A stretch of 64,000 nt of DNA. Origin: an uncultured Clostridia bacterium (lineage in GTDB: Bacteria; Bacillota; Clostridia; Christensenellales; UBA1242). This document shows positions 38,401 through 42,758 of this stretch, piece by piece (within the stretch, counting starts at the first letter, position 1; each line of letters opens with the position of its first letter). Both the position numbers and the translations under genes were made by a program. The notes under the pieces are model-generated. The model was not told the origin of the DNA and ran no database searches. It saw only the letters and a program-made list of their open reading frames with translations. The DNA lies in the NCBI GenBank assembly GCA_947589025.1, contig CANQAY010000005.1, forward strand, positions 1 through 64,000. The letters are read 5' to 3'.

Positions 38401-38598
38401 TAGCTGCAGTTTATCATCTTCACGGCCGTAGTTTAAAAATATGCCGTTGTTACCATCTAACCACTCGGCATCATTTTCGCTGTAGGCATATTGAATGTTA
38501 AACTCTAAATTTTGATATTTATCCCCGCAGGCAGAAAACACAAAGCCTGCCATTAACAGGAATATGGACACTAAAACACTAAATACTTTCCTTTTCAT
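17464..38598 (-). CDS. Giant GLUG/Ig-like lipoprotein, 7,044 aa
   Basis: One uninterrupted frame of 21.1 kb. Residues 1-24 are a lipoprotein signal (MKRKVFSVLVSIFLLMAGFVFSAC; Cys 24 in V-F-S-A-C, a slightly atypical lipobox). Residues about 25-1080 are immunoglobulin-like beta domains without GLUG repeats. At about 1085 the first GLUG beta-helix entry motif appears (SAHYVLGEDINLTNFTPIG), then repeats of the G-G-L-V-G-x-N-x-G-x-I type. Residues about 1700-2740 return to beta-sandwich-like sequence. Further entry motifs occur near 2750, 3225, 3835, 4420 and 4775, each followed by GLUG arrays, to about 5960. The final 1,075 residues differ: a 43-residue Gly-rich hydrophobic stretch at about 6236-6280 (AIVGLAALGALLTLFIPG...), then Tyr/Asn-rich repeats. 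No LPXTG was seen. Likely a surface adhesin or scaffold fixed by its N-terminal lipid. SD GAGGGG precedes the ATG. No convincing -35 was found. Confidence 0.9.
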   Translation of the reverse strand: MKRKVFSVLVSIFLLMAGFVFSACGDKYQNLEFNIQYAYSENDAEWLDGNNGIFLNYGREDDKLQLTNGSGKVFVRVQIKNVNEKDIGQIYVSNTGGLSFNNKIASADVAFEIPINGNATTKLKFTEINSNKQKQIDFTVHQSLTAISANNTIAPATIVEGQQNVDLTSFNNLIFTPDATLTNQTQVTYTLVAIGKYEGGEFVPSATPVDNIAEIVDFRFLNLRENFKISPGEYVLKVRATSVYHEDISTETTGDVDILIVDKIESGSESFAPTISFNNGIKIDDSNVVDLYLRRPTTDLVTKDYSTTTLKVDVTDFTSQFTQPQQVGNFNVQYKLAVKVDDQAYLIDAGSSVEVNGLKIENRGSNIYSISASQTNLSSQKLTFFMQLCYTNEEGELIGAENNLNYEKTITITKQQLVEQVMVNSNFEDFNIKAYQIDNADYLGAKLTVEVDPSTADTENSQIYLTSNASFENFEFTVATGSMQREQFGDGYILTNGTTIYVKFVGNTPSQKLIFSTRTTPSSFEGVEVAEERDTITVTVNKSISANKFEMFSKYEGNTLYNEILNTYFVSNSIAQTFYLKVYHDGSTLAENTIKLTSSNSAITFDGKQSIYLTDAVPTALGITDETGKTYSIYAITLKATRANETANINIAAVDADHNDAELGINLQFVANSVNIVGVENEEDFSILPHGFVDGVYADAIKLEEENTFAIKSNTEITFDVLGKGTTSSNYTNEVVEDVALNLTTTGVNFDISKTSKSFSLYGYSSGKFGEFQITISYYILDSAQNLITLSSTRKTIKILVYNNITDINLVLNSDTYGESRLTYVNDDYVDARTKIVTFNTNSNFTGGIVGEEYNNVSQLKIEFTTDASYSVYLLTANGQIKLNSGDILKDNNGANVLSGKIKVQLNSKTNFKNITIRFTAWHFGLQTAVRNSETIAVADYEPVEKIELDNLPGQNTIVQTTIDSYSIYLSFLGAAVNTSVSAQFKAIVQYATEQSNLRRFPELVYNIYPVELDANGDPRLVDGKIVLGTADNNKFLVSVNADNVITISATKGVNAGGLFQLVISAKDSQDDLGNYLTNVPLMVRISDGTTQNRYVLNNQNFNLINTDESNLSAHYVLGEDINLTNFTPIGVVGESVFPFTGSLSGTTVNVDGNNQYVSTTRHKISLTITDSSIAQISQGQTTNRYAGLFAEIGASSYANLLNFDLEVAFNITANAQLADGTTLFLGGLAAVNNGQISNVNVVVLSGTITITSGNLNFGIIAGHNAGNISLTLSSAVCNANVNFTISAASTHKIGGVAGLNSGVISGGYNGKASLNAVSYSVLNNFAIAYTNTSTDATFNIGGVAGENAGNLTNLIVGGRISLTDEYSKLLADEESGIGGVAGKMADADGITKLAVLALDIENNTSIATAGIVARSEGATISDVRFISAQMTYNSLTNYGKIEAKDVAAGIVVYSNDDTIELATVENFITSLNGATFYTFNAPNVAGLIYSINNSTIATSFINANVNTESLQNAYLTVDKTDNATDLYFIGSIKNVETLLSKISVKNTPHGYAFVYDNNQVYVSHGESALEQYNTASKSYNLVDSYVNANQQIYGLMIDGGESTDFDINNYYLTGSITSGFTLINPQDEYDLPDDYFVLTADQWAFINYDMYYRAKNSDGNLTLVNGAPFNPNNDYFKAASIDVSELYVLENGQYVKNTAQFDINKKYYERIDMGATWQTDVEGWFDGVNLLTDPTWRLTQGLNSVNVDGFDYYLPYLIKDNQPIMVIYPQSIAASFDEAYTLKTNSIVVDNFSISTLDSLTKVMIVNYFESEANTNNSAYNIHNIQKTNQQDGLVNLSISPNEENEISSQGGILFEIIEGNEFATILNNQQISFRNGPSGKQPIVVKCSSIFNSSAVEYVVFYTQPLASNLTVAGSGVTRSDDGFAVDVNYLNNNSKTTLTVGAENIYSGQNFLNIFNNTSLNLPLKLNVVNNSSTNILSFSTTKQELTFEVDDLIGNDATENVTVQLCLNLSYFGDDVVENVKLLANKVVEIDGQKYLVVKETEITFNIYSSTSKIVVTGGPYRYSTEHTITFTADQYTGYVGTNPTDSFDINGYVDDDGYYCLAISGADSIKLEVVKATESEPALDYILKQTKKTYITELFDFVVDRAVLYEEGKIVGFKYTISASLKNEFNYRYIEVNSENPSSEFTVLINVIATSNSRATGEAKVTFYGSELASVRIDNYSATSRTTSTPYVNLIENSTKTSSIISPSGYGGVMILHLEPSYANVSSAILSTKEPIYPPTYNNGAPVYFYFTQLVYNKATSSYQTYYSPTGQQQLPNNGGIALELITGYDENGAKYYDGTIYVHTRLTGRFSGYMGEITANLQVNTTNGKSVNEQKTLLTQYLPGVSFDYAGKTIEDDGGYALQMETENEIVLKVDGYQYNSNPSLSFAWYLTDNSIYSYVETDSQFDIGDSIIDSSENRRLYENNINKIYLLKDGKYIQIYNSFKFNGRDYRVESFEDLQAFYNELTNEEKPQLKIYDDRFITKNDVQDVQYDVTDGYITYYADANVTTEGNSHSIKYYFNLHTNILASVRVNATLSLTTENETITSNYASIILHPVDYIINSAIVNDVANGVLTTYINQDTPLDLTFSTFSNLNLTAEIWQAMLNQPGFDPLSMFYYLTEDGNRVYLNDEQLDFSARVVNNRIIVSSAGALNRQIYLKFGYKYELDENGLYKIKFYKEDDSTGLFVVPESAYSFTLNVLSNTSENGNLIAISKPEDLNNLQPGVDYILVNNITVENFEPITTNIASLDGNNRVIKIKSFNITANKSSYGLFATLSSDTILKNVVVDYSEYGEANRGQGIINLVDAESSTIYFGGLVAQNNGGLIYNCDVINLSASERTITIISNSGKTLYFGGLVAQNTGVITNSRVGKAGNAAFKEITYSNGVESVLNKQASGLTFVLGSENSITNNFVSIAGGFVGTNSGTISNCYFANSSLINYSTSIDASNPESAYNSKVAGFVAENNGSIAFSYVRAKENNLTLDTPLATGAKIESKSNGIVAGFVFYNTSSASITNAFANTVLLSDSDFMAGFVYNNAGIISEAYAACTLNNKTNNDNSEQPFIGINERNGLHNLSANAQLINTYYYSPNGTGVPSQDLGINAPAALSKANFQNADALTGFVFIESGSRTQRQQGVWSYYNENNELRALPELIGANTIAYSHRIEASTTDAESNFVYSPSYMQGSVNNPYIIRSAAEFNNVMTSSNHHSFAGYVRFINNIDFETLGTNNDRITTRLNFVLGDANQNRITSIEGNGMTISGIFLNPLEAGAGDTKIGLFSEIEFAYVKNLNLVIDSVSNSLINVRVRYSGGLAGKINNSTIINVILTKANTNSSIVGYNFAGALAGMITGNSMLYGIDANINVTTVQSEPNTIYNYLSLEEYLTINNATAYNREQLIRNYNNTYLANLSYAGGIAGVIDINEQLSQNYNISYVDVYGSDYSAESDGSISGEFAGGVAGYAGTNTKSFKVKYYIANSDKIRGKVVGGLYAICKGHITACQVTKEEGNVATSSSDPTGQHAIDSAFANFIIQQKEDANITKEDALSNMQTIGESKTYGNLELLGNVDTDSCYYAGGLIGVGIGAIIDNCYSKASFSSGNIIGGLVGLAVGNSITYSYAVPYVASKAITDGAKIGGLIGAAINSTKAKVEADLVNAYEHFEDYIRLNSKLYNADKFNQISYTFSTVFVDNDKNENIANIDYLCGNKYVALSSNNNVDQSVLSQVYVGEHDIIGAFSESNNIKIIQLVELLDSSAPNQQVVFNNVFSSWMEDYWTFNRLRFYPILTADNTLDEHTISSTHGENSFDQLKLHPDWNYVVKDNIDMAGWIAENNWIFDVEFTGSLRGEMGDSKATPKIYNLQLFTTTDDTSGLFRKTTGARISNLEFVWNDTNNSGAAVTINNNISSFGGLSAEDNGSTFTNVTVHSGQLDAYNSVIPMDGSMIKVTVQGSISNFGGIVGKATASSLTNNTFSSKVEANFGSSTTKNIGGIVGQALSVGNDSTSIQGAVLGINERDKAIFNITSTGAVNLGAVVGNAQSTAIQNCNVGQNSNITFEATAKLIGNSESYISGLVGSATGSVISGNNVFAKITALSDAAENRPVVNVAGLIGYYNLNTNIYTQIENNTTWAEINVGNQTSEAVFTAANLSTGIATIVAGTTIKINQNVFAGKILTTSSQVATIRASAAVANKQGSDVVINELTTSTDIAVGDNSTSMLYVGEIVAYADKDVAISNALASGKIVPASDGYRDSLATHISIGGMVGEIGTNLKIDQSISIASIVSGGLNPSVYDVLDVSVNIQALIGVYSALEGDLTNVFYSSDFALQPEKNAQAYNIPAQSMFNAQMFANFNLWASSTHNKLSSGMPYLINLKTQLERISLLTNNRYLEGSPLAPIVVSGANDIKESETNYYLLSSNLQNLNFNINILNGVLIGGECEYSIASRFINDISAGSAVSNLHFKLNGEFNANSTIAQNNHGVIFNSSISGTNITAHGPSGMLAYNNYGLISYCANSSEIVSANSTIAGITYSNSGTIMSSYFTGYINSTSQSAGIVMYNEIENNKGYLFNNYVAGVVNNIAQTGNSFVGDLNSLQGKNNFIDKYANNEENIEGVNTAQLNVVDSIDLLAGVSLKGNWFTSIKKSESNYSIDVESHNFGYNYLYPVYNFNRRKSENIEEFNYQLYLTYTGTGTDKNIIQTIDDVINYNNIDENGNYKIKASGLTNESNIYAANAFKIPHLGVLKAVEYLANINGTHTNLNYMFIYDIDGQIDENTNINWDAIGAEENHQFNGYVFSNKLYNYNSRVYGTGDLNTPLSNRESLVIIKNLNGNGLFTNINKAHFEYLRFGNFTNLTNSGALGVDVVGENDGANRGSVSVNQIYFDNSTISGSTAENNYIAALFGKVSNNNVSISNLFAKINTSTVTLKDSSLVGLIAGNLSSGTITLTATSNTTSLSVNFGNGVTTAGGIVGEIDGGTVDARENTITIYSYDGVNLGGIVGKVSDISDGSATVQNVKLKFETQIHAKSFGVFANNIGGTITFNNCAIDENSNVAISTTETEDVFFGVVAAQQTGGKATVTNTSMNQTFSYSCSLTDAFNPNNDSQGFGGLIGKQIGGEVEYRSPVDITINVLNGQNLGGAVGYYADGSISLSDSYNITLQGTSNVGGLFGYANAFNIANFIGHDNIKATLNTRIAYGGATTLYNWGGLFGVLNNPMNIDGINNGNAININTATANDNITLFNVGGIAGLIQATDLTLTELTNNGAISSINNNSSDTGYSYLDGNNEIYKMSVQGSLYGRNLAIKAVNMGGIFGRASGITINGAINNAQIKGYQNVGGIIGYANNVILTGEYSKPQPGEAEDIQISIFTPALSTEGAGQKFSLKNGFYTPVISPSSTDNLYELGRASSTNNVVGVVNVGGLIGQMQNGKLNALYSQANVYGNVNVGGAVGNLVGNNSTTITNVIVLGQEQELLVKGIIFAEFVENLIASEEEVERLEVNFFPTGVGGLVGNAQTGSIHHNYLGNVLVTSASEGASSGMSANNVTVSSTVISTVGNYMADLTKLSANSNAVYDYSSSSQQTGAATQFNKVSFNAIASGFGGVFGTTNSTVVGAVADATLNITGNPIINNYLNNTNVSASLGVNTGSFYGFVNNGESPTIATPSLMDNISVDGAYNVGGVVGNYTANALNGFSASSINRLAGVNKVSINVQTNNITGMYVGGLFGKVNVDNGEGDASNLVITSNSSAKISINTNNSYYIGGLIGRLEGNLRGEDASSSTYNSRVNCSADGSGSSVGLEISGSDVENFGGLVGMLKVAPNANGITAEVTGAHQFAFTVNTIENSNYYDGPSTYDYNDERSAELDLVAQAYYVNKDSFNISASKDATLYDGENDCNPLLQNTGAWGWHKTYTGFKTLQRIIPAGVGANYSGTNEWDAIQPIYDATNITHVGTLKELVSRGLLKENDIILVGSHNALLDAEKIDYGKVITDETGKIKVIQSNKDGYPEEKDGSNIEICDEDFINFTVYEDESGHPKLYSRLGVGTVYVNDKNQFATPVDEKKKITERADGEISKYYIDLNNSKNYTQALHYLYWGERKGDDFNNKKFITVGGQEVNMVTNPTEEKYLVYKIKTAFYSQYAETDSASTDKANDVYFQFDVIYSNYSSPDDVADDVLPVDGSIFNVVGVQTTAARNKIKSENDNLQWLRWVLEVVSWIETAIVGLAALGALLTLFIPGVQFVGFGVLGALLGLGGGLVYGSIYTHQWRKNSVTYKSVQQTYINRADQSNGFLSSTYRRQVQYDGSGDNWIMQTADFSCILINGYYYQNYSCERPSDYYSARYTIVASNLQTDYPEGKYLAHLPDLSNDASYQISYWDAKGEKITETDNYAAAVGWIICDKNIELGNSLTPNLLDGKNCALIMKTYEYNNGVYYRCVNTSEMAYYPTQMFNANLYADADGYINYNGSIFVKGTFNGPDALRPYTMDDTNNFLHYDAAGKLTINNKEWTPRSSDSNEAKCDDLTLEFRAQNQLNLAAATADSKNKIGSSLKITNTAANHGTIEEVTTSYNENDEPTGEIYNEGFSFMRNAYYTASGKHINKYISTNNYQTIDPIVAAFIGPTTVQPEGVEGVDYLQYNASYTITDEEGHQQNRVIPIFYTFNGKATNQSGVDYVKNETKLGILNSDGSIINENSTIYINTYPDSFVNPYKDTDKGSDMHDENYYIDLAILDANVEEIDQSLYLQYDATYFYYEGGYVTKEDDDSANKTVFMPIENEYYYTNSQLGSVGSRTYTFTYSYIEIDIYDKNGNKQTTGTGVNNAFTLQDLVNGWDKYKDYYLEDVSKLNYSDQLKEMYKVSNNFYVNGNKANFTSGYSESGIDGDLQDDQGTHAPNVPYTIAYLVNSSFVVHNGVLSSMVTKYYSANGMNYNSNKYLANDKYQIYTRYKFVKNEKSDLNPFASGVWCYEGKLSDEKPKYYLFVKGKLPNAGLTTNLVESVVITFAAKGKTIYIGDMQNGLQGQFTSEIKIH

Positions 38599-39088
38599 AA
38601 CCCCTCAATTTAATTTGCGCTAAAATTATAGATTTAAACGCCAAAAGAAAATTAATAATTAATTTTTGCCGGCAATAAACTAAAATTTAATTTTGCAAAT
38701 TTTTTTAATATTTTTATTATAAATAAAAATAAATTAAAAGTCAAAAAAAATAGTGTAAATTGTAGAAATTTGTAAAAATAATTATTTAAAATTTTTTTGT
38801 TTTAGTTTCACCCTTCTTTGGGCTAAAAAAATTTTTAAAAGCAAACAAATTTATAAAACCCTACTCACGCTTTTAAAAACAAGCAAAAAATTTTTAAAAA
38901 ATTAAAAAATTGCACAAAAAATTAAAAAAATAATTAATTTTTAATATATTTTTTAAAAATAAAATAATTTTTTGTTAATTTTTAAAAAATGTTAATAATA
39001 AAAATTTAATTTATTTTGTCGATATTTTTACAAAATTGTAATATTTTAAAACTTTTTAAACTATGTTAGATTATCAAGGAGAAACACT
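38599..39088. other. AT-rich intergenic gap, no gene seen
   Basis: About 490 bp between the divergent giant gene and spoIIID, very rich in A and T, with long A/T homopolymers. It holds a possible minus-strand -10 (TATAAT, 38630-38625) for the giant gene without a good -35, and must hold the spoIIID promoter, which I could not assign. No ORF, tRNA or DnaA-box cluster was seen. Confidence 0.5.
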
Positions 39089-39388
39089 ATGATTGATGAT
39101 GATTTAACATATAGGCCAATAATTTTGGCTAATTACATTTTAGAAAAAAATACCACAATAAGGGCAACAGCAAAATATTTTAATATTCCTAAAAGCACTG
39201 TGCACCATGATTTATCGGTAAAATTAAAATATTTAGATTTTTTACTATATAAAAAAGTAAAAAAATTATTAATTGAAAATTTTAACATAAAACACATTCA
39301 CGGAGGGGAAAGCACAAAGCACAAATATGAGCAACTAAAAAAAGAAATAAACAAAAATGAAGAGACGGAAGGTCTGCTTGGATTATAA
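39089..39388 (+). CDS. spoIIID: Sporulation transcriptional regulator SpoIIID
   Basis: A 99-aa SpoIIID, the mother-cell DNA-binding regulator that acts with sigma-E and controls sigK and spore-coat genes. The helix-turn-helix is ATAKYFNIPKSTVHHDLSVK (about residues 29-48), where KSTVH-x-DL is the family signature. The C-terminal basic region FNIKHIHGGESTKHKYEQLK (about 66-85) matches the conserved HGGE-x-T-K-x-K-Y DNA-contacting tail. SD AAGGAG precedes the ATG. Its presence argues that the organism makes endospores. It is followed by a strong terminator. Confidence 0.97.
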   Translation: MIDDDLTYRPIILANYILEKNTTIRATAKYFNIPKSTVHHDLSVKLKYLDFLLYKKVKKLLIENFNIKHIHGGESTKHKYEQLKKEINKNEETEGLLGL

Positions 39389-39424
39389 ATAAAAAATAAT
39401 AATAAAAAAATTTAATAATTTTTT

Positions 39425-39455
39425 AAAAAACACTAATTTTTTAGTGTTTTTATTT
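39425..39455 (+). terminator. Terminator of spoIIID
   Basis: AAAAACACTAA TTTT TTAGTGTTTTT followed by a T-rich tract. Confidence 0.85.
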
Positions 39456-39514
39456 ATTTTTTTAATTATTTTTTAATTTTTTGCACAATTTTTTATTTTT
39501 TTAAAAAATATTTT

Positions 39515-39540
39515 TAAAAAACACCCAGTTAGGGTGTTAT
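39515..39540 (-). terminator. Terminator of aspS
   Basis: Minus strand: AACACCC TAACT GGGTGTT followed by TTTTT, overlapping the aspS stop codon. Confidence 0.85.
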
Positions 39541-41267
39541 CTTAATTTAATGTGAAGTTCTCTTAGTTGCATTTCGTCCGCCTCAATTGGGCCGCCCATT
39601 AAAAGGTCTTGCGCTTTGCTGTTCATAGGGAAAGGCACAACATCACGTATGTTTGTAATGCCCAGCATTAACATCATAAGGCGCTCAAACCCAGGGGCAA
39701 CGCCTGCGTGAGGTGGTGCGCCATAACTAAATGCGGTGTAAAGCGCGCCAAAGCGTTTTTCAACTTCTTGTTCGCCATAGCCAACAATTTCAAAAAGTTT
39801 AACCATTGTGGCGTCGTCAGTGTTACGCACTGCACCCGAAGCACATTCATAGCCATTGGCAACAAGATCGTACTGATAAGCCACAACATCAAGTGGGTTC
39901 ATTTCGGTTAGTGCCTTCATGCCGCCCTTTGGCATATTAAATGGGTTGTGGCAGAATTCAATTTTGCCCTCGTCACTAAGTTCAAACATAGGGAAATCCA
40001 CAATCCAGCAAAATTCAATGCGAGATTTATCTATTATATTAAGCTTTTCGCCCACTTCGGTGCGAAGCAGTCCGGCTAATTTATAGCATTTTTTCTTATT
40101 TGCATCGGCAATAACAAAAATGTCGTATCCAACCTTGGCGCCGGTTGCTTTTTTAAGGTTTTCACACTCAGTTTCTGTTAAAAATTTAACAATTGGGCCT
40201 TTTAGTGTGCCATCTTCTTGCACTCTCACCCAAGCCAAGCCCTCGGCGCCTTGCTCTACTAAAAATTGTTGCAATTTATCATAAAAACTGCGTGGTTGCG
40301 CGCCCGCATTTATAGAAAAGCCCTCAATTGTTTTATCTTTAAAGCCAACAAAGGTGGTAGCCTTAAACACTTCCGCCAAATCACACATAACAATTGGGTT
40401 GCGCAAATCTGGTTTATCACTGCCATATTTAATCATTGCCTCTTTAAAAGGAATGCATTTAAATGGCCCTTTATTAAATGGAAATTTAGAAAATTTAGAA
40501 AACAATCTATCAATAAGTGTTTCCACAACCTTGTGCACATCTTCTTGTGTGGCAAAGCTCATTTCACAGTCAATTTGGTAAAAGTCACCAGCCAAACGGT
40601 CAGCGCGTGGGTCTTCATCCCTAAAACAAGGGGCAATTTGGAAATATTTATCCACCCCGCCGCACATTAAAAGCTGTTTAAACTGCTGAGGCGCTTGTGG
40701 CAGTGCATAAAATTTGCCCTTATGCACACGAGATGGCACAAGATAGTCCCTCGCACCCTCTGGGCTTGGCACAGTTAAAATTGGGGTGTTAACCTCAACA
40801 AAGCCCATTTCACGCATGCAAGTGCGGGTTTCGTACGCCATATCAGCACGCAACTTTAAAATTTGTTGCATGGTTGGGTTGCGCAAATCCAAATAACGGT
40901 GTTTAAGCCTTAGTTCTTCATTAACTTTCATGCTATCTTCCACTTCAAAAGGCAAAATGTTCCTTGCCTTGGAAAGCACTGTTAACTTTTCAATTTCCAC
41001 TTCCACTTTGCCGGATTTCATTTTAGGGTTAATGTTATATTCGTCCCTTAGCACCACTTTGCCGGAAACGGAAATAACGCTTTCCCTAGTAAGGGAAGAA
41101 AGCAGGCTATCGTCATGCGTGGTAAGTTGCACCAAGCCATATTTATCTCTTAAATCAATAAACACAATTCCGCCATGGTCCCTCATTGTGTTAACCCAAC
41201 CGGCAAGTTCAACCTGTTTGCCAACCAAACGCTCGTCAACCTCGCCCAAGTTCATTGTTCTATACAT
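39537..41267 (-). CDS. aspS: Aspartyl-tRNA synthetase, bacterial type
   Basis: A 576-aa class II synthetase. An N-terminal OB-fold anticodon-binding domain (RDHGGIVFIDLRDKYGLVQL, about 30-50) is followed by the catalytic core: motif 2 FRDEDPRADRLAGDFYQID (about 215-233) and motif 3 PGFERLMMLMLG (near residue 530). The insertion (GAD) domain of the bacterial form lies in the middle (about 280-420). As it follows gatCAB, it may be non-discriminating and charge tRNA-Asn with Asp for amidation; sequence alone does not prove that. SD AGGAG. It has its own promoter in the 66-bp gap after gatB but can also be reached from the gatC promoter. Confidence 0.97.
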   Translation of the reverse strand: MYRTMNLGEVDERLVGKQVELAGWVNTMRDHGGIVFIDLRDKYGLVQLTTHDDSLLSSLTRESVISVSGKVVLRDEYNINPKMKSGKVEVEIEKLTVLSKARNILPFEVEDSMKVNEELRLKHRYLDLRNPTMQQILKLRADMAYETRTCMREMGFVEVNTPILTVPSPEGARDYLVPSRVHKGKFYALPQAPQQFKQLLMCGGVDKYFQIAPCFRDEDPRADRLAGDFYQIDCEMSFATQEDVHKVVETLIDRLFSKFSKFPFNKGPFKCIPFKEAMIKYGSDKPDLRNPIVMCDLAEVFKATTFVGFKDKTIEGFSINAGAQPRSFYDKLQQFLVEQGAEGLAWVRVQEDGTLKGPIVKFLTETECENLKKATGAKVGYDIFVIADANKKKCYKLAGLLRTEVGEKLNIIDKSRIEFCWIVDFPMFELSDEGKIEFCHNPFNMPKGGMKALTEMNPLDVVAYQYDLVANGYECASGAVRNTDDATMVKLFEIVGYGEQEVEKRFGALYTAFSYGAPPHAGVAPGFERLMMLMLGITNIRDVVPFPMNSKAQDLLMGGPIEADEMQLRELHIKLR

Positions 41268-41290
41268 AAAATTCTCCTATTACGCTAATT

Positions 41291-41318
41291 ATTATAATAA
41301 ATTTTTACATTTTTGCAA
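41291..41318 (-). promoter_or_regulatory. Internal promoter upstream of aspS
   Basis: Minus strand: TTGCAA (41318-41313), 16 bp, TATAAT (41296-41291). It would let aspS be expressed independently of the attenuated gatC promoter. Confidence 0.6.
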
Positions 41319-41333
41319 TATATTTTAAACATT

Positions 41334-42758
41334 TTATTTCGTAAGTTCTTTAATTTTTGCCATAACATCGCCCGCGTTGGCTTTGCCGCGCGTTTCCTTC
41401 ATAACTTGGCCCACCAAAAAGTTTAAAATTTTAGGGTCTTGTTCGGCTTTAAATTGTGCCACCACGCCCGCGTTGTTTAAAACAACTTTGTTTACAATTT
41501 CGTCAAGCGCATTGGTGTCAATATCAATAATTAAATTGCGCGCTTTTGCCTCTTGCTCGGCAGATTTTTCGGTTCCCCAAACGGCAGAAAGCACATCTTT
41601 TGCGTTAAGGCGGTTAATTTTTTTGTTGTCCACATTTTTCATTAACCACACCAAATTTTGTTTGCTAATTAAAATTGGCCCGGCGCCCGTTTCGGTTTTA
41701 ATGCGTGCCATAATTTCGGTGGTTATCCAGTTGCAAACGGTTTTTGGTTGGTTATATTCCGCCACGCACTCGTTAAAGAAATCGCTAACATTTTTAAATT
41801 GCAACAGCACGTCAGCATCATATTCACTAAGCCCAAACTCGCCCATATATTTTGCCTTTAACTGATCAGGAAGTGGCGGCATGGTTTTTCTTATGTTTTC
41901 AATTTCAGCTTCACTAATGTTAACTGCCAACAGGTCAGGATCTGGGAAATAGCGATAATCCTCACTATTCTCTTTTGTTCTTAAAGTAAAACTCATGCCT
42001 TTATCGTCATCCCATTTGCGGGTTTCTTGCTCTATTACCCCGCCATCGTCCAAAATATCCTTTTGGCGGGCAATTTCATATTCAATTGCGCGGTGCACCG
42101 ATTTAAAGCCCATAATGTTTTTCATTTCCACCTTAGTGCCGTAAGTTTTGCTGCCCTTTGGCTTTAACGAAACATTAACATCCGCCCGCATTTGCCCCTT
42201 TTCAATAATGCAATCTGCCACACCGGCGTAAATGTAAACCTGCCTTAGTTTTTCAAGGAATGCAATTGCCTCGTCCGCACTTTCAATGTGAGGCTCTTCC
42301 AACGCCTCGGTAACAAGTTCAATAAGTGGCACGCCGCCGCGGTTATAGTCCACCAGCGTGCTGCCATCGTTAGAGTGAACAAGTTTGCCGGCATCCTCTT
42401 CCAAATGGATGCGGTTAATTGGCAATTTTTTATTTCCAACTTGCAAATATCCTCGCACACAAATTGGCTTAACAAGTTGGCTTATTTGATAGGCTTTTGC
42501 CAAATCTGGGTAAAAATAATTTTTGCGCTCAAACACGGCCGTGCGGTTAATATTAAAGCCAAGCGCAAGCCCGGCGCGGATGGTTTGCTCCACCGCCTTT
42601 TTATTTAAAACGGGCAATGCACCCGGCAAGCCAACACACACTGGGCAACAGTTGGTGTTTGGCTCTTGCCCGGCCGAATTAACACAGGCGCAAAAGCATT
42701 TGGTGTTGGTTTTAAGTTCGGCATGAACTTCAAGCCCAATAACAACGTCGTATTCCAT
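41334..42758 (-). CDS. gatB: Asp-tRNA(Asn)/Glu-tRNA(Gln) amidotransferase subunit B
   Basis: 474 aa. GatB activates the misacylated tRNA by phosphorylating Asp or Glu. It starts MEYDVVIGLEVHAEL and has the GatB cradle signature, with cysteines in CFCACVNSAGQEPNTNCCPVCVGLPGALP (first 50 residues), which can hold zinc. HLEEDAGKLVHS, YNRGGVPLIELVTE and ADVNVSL are conserved core segments. The C-terminal 150 residues form the helical plus YqeY-like domain (for example LVGQVMKETRGKANAGDV). The start abuts the gatA stop codon (42759). Confidence 0.97.
   Translation of the reverse strand: MEYDVVIGLEVHAELKTNTKCFCACVNSAGQEPNTNCCPVCVGLPGALPVLNKKAVEQTIRAGLALGFNINRTAVFERKNYFYPDLAKAYQISQLVKPICVRGYLQVGNKKLPINRIHLEEDAGKLVHSNDGSTLVDYNRGGVPLIELVTEALEEPHIESADEAIAFLEKLRQVYIYAGVADCIIEKGQMRADVNVSLKPKGSKTYGTKVEMKNIMGFKSVHRAIEYEIARQKDILDDGGVIEQETRKWDDDKGMSFTLRTKENSEDYRYFPDPDLLAVNISEAEIENIRKTMPPLPDQLKAKYMGEFGLSEYDADVLLQFKNVSDFFNECVAEYNQPKTVCNWITTEIMARIKTETGAGPILISKQNLVWLMKNVDNKKINRLNAKDVLSAVWGTEKSAEQEAKARNLIIDIDTNALDEIVNKVVLNNAGVVAQFKAEQDPKILNFLVGQVMKETRGKANAGDVMAKIKELTK

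Noticed and set aside
38599..39088. Replication origin in the AT-rich gap
   Set aside because: No DnaA-box cluster and no dnaA, dnaN or parAB neighbours; the AT content alone is not evidence.
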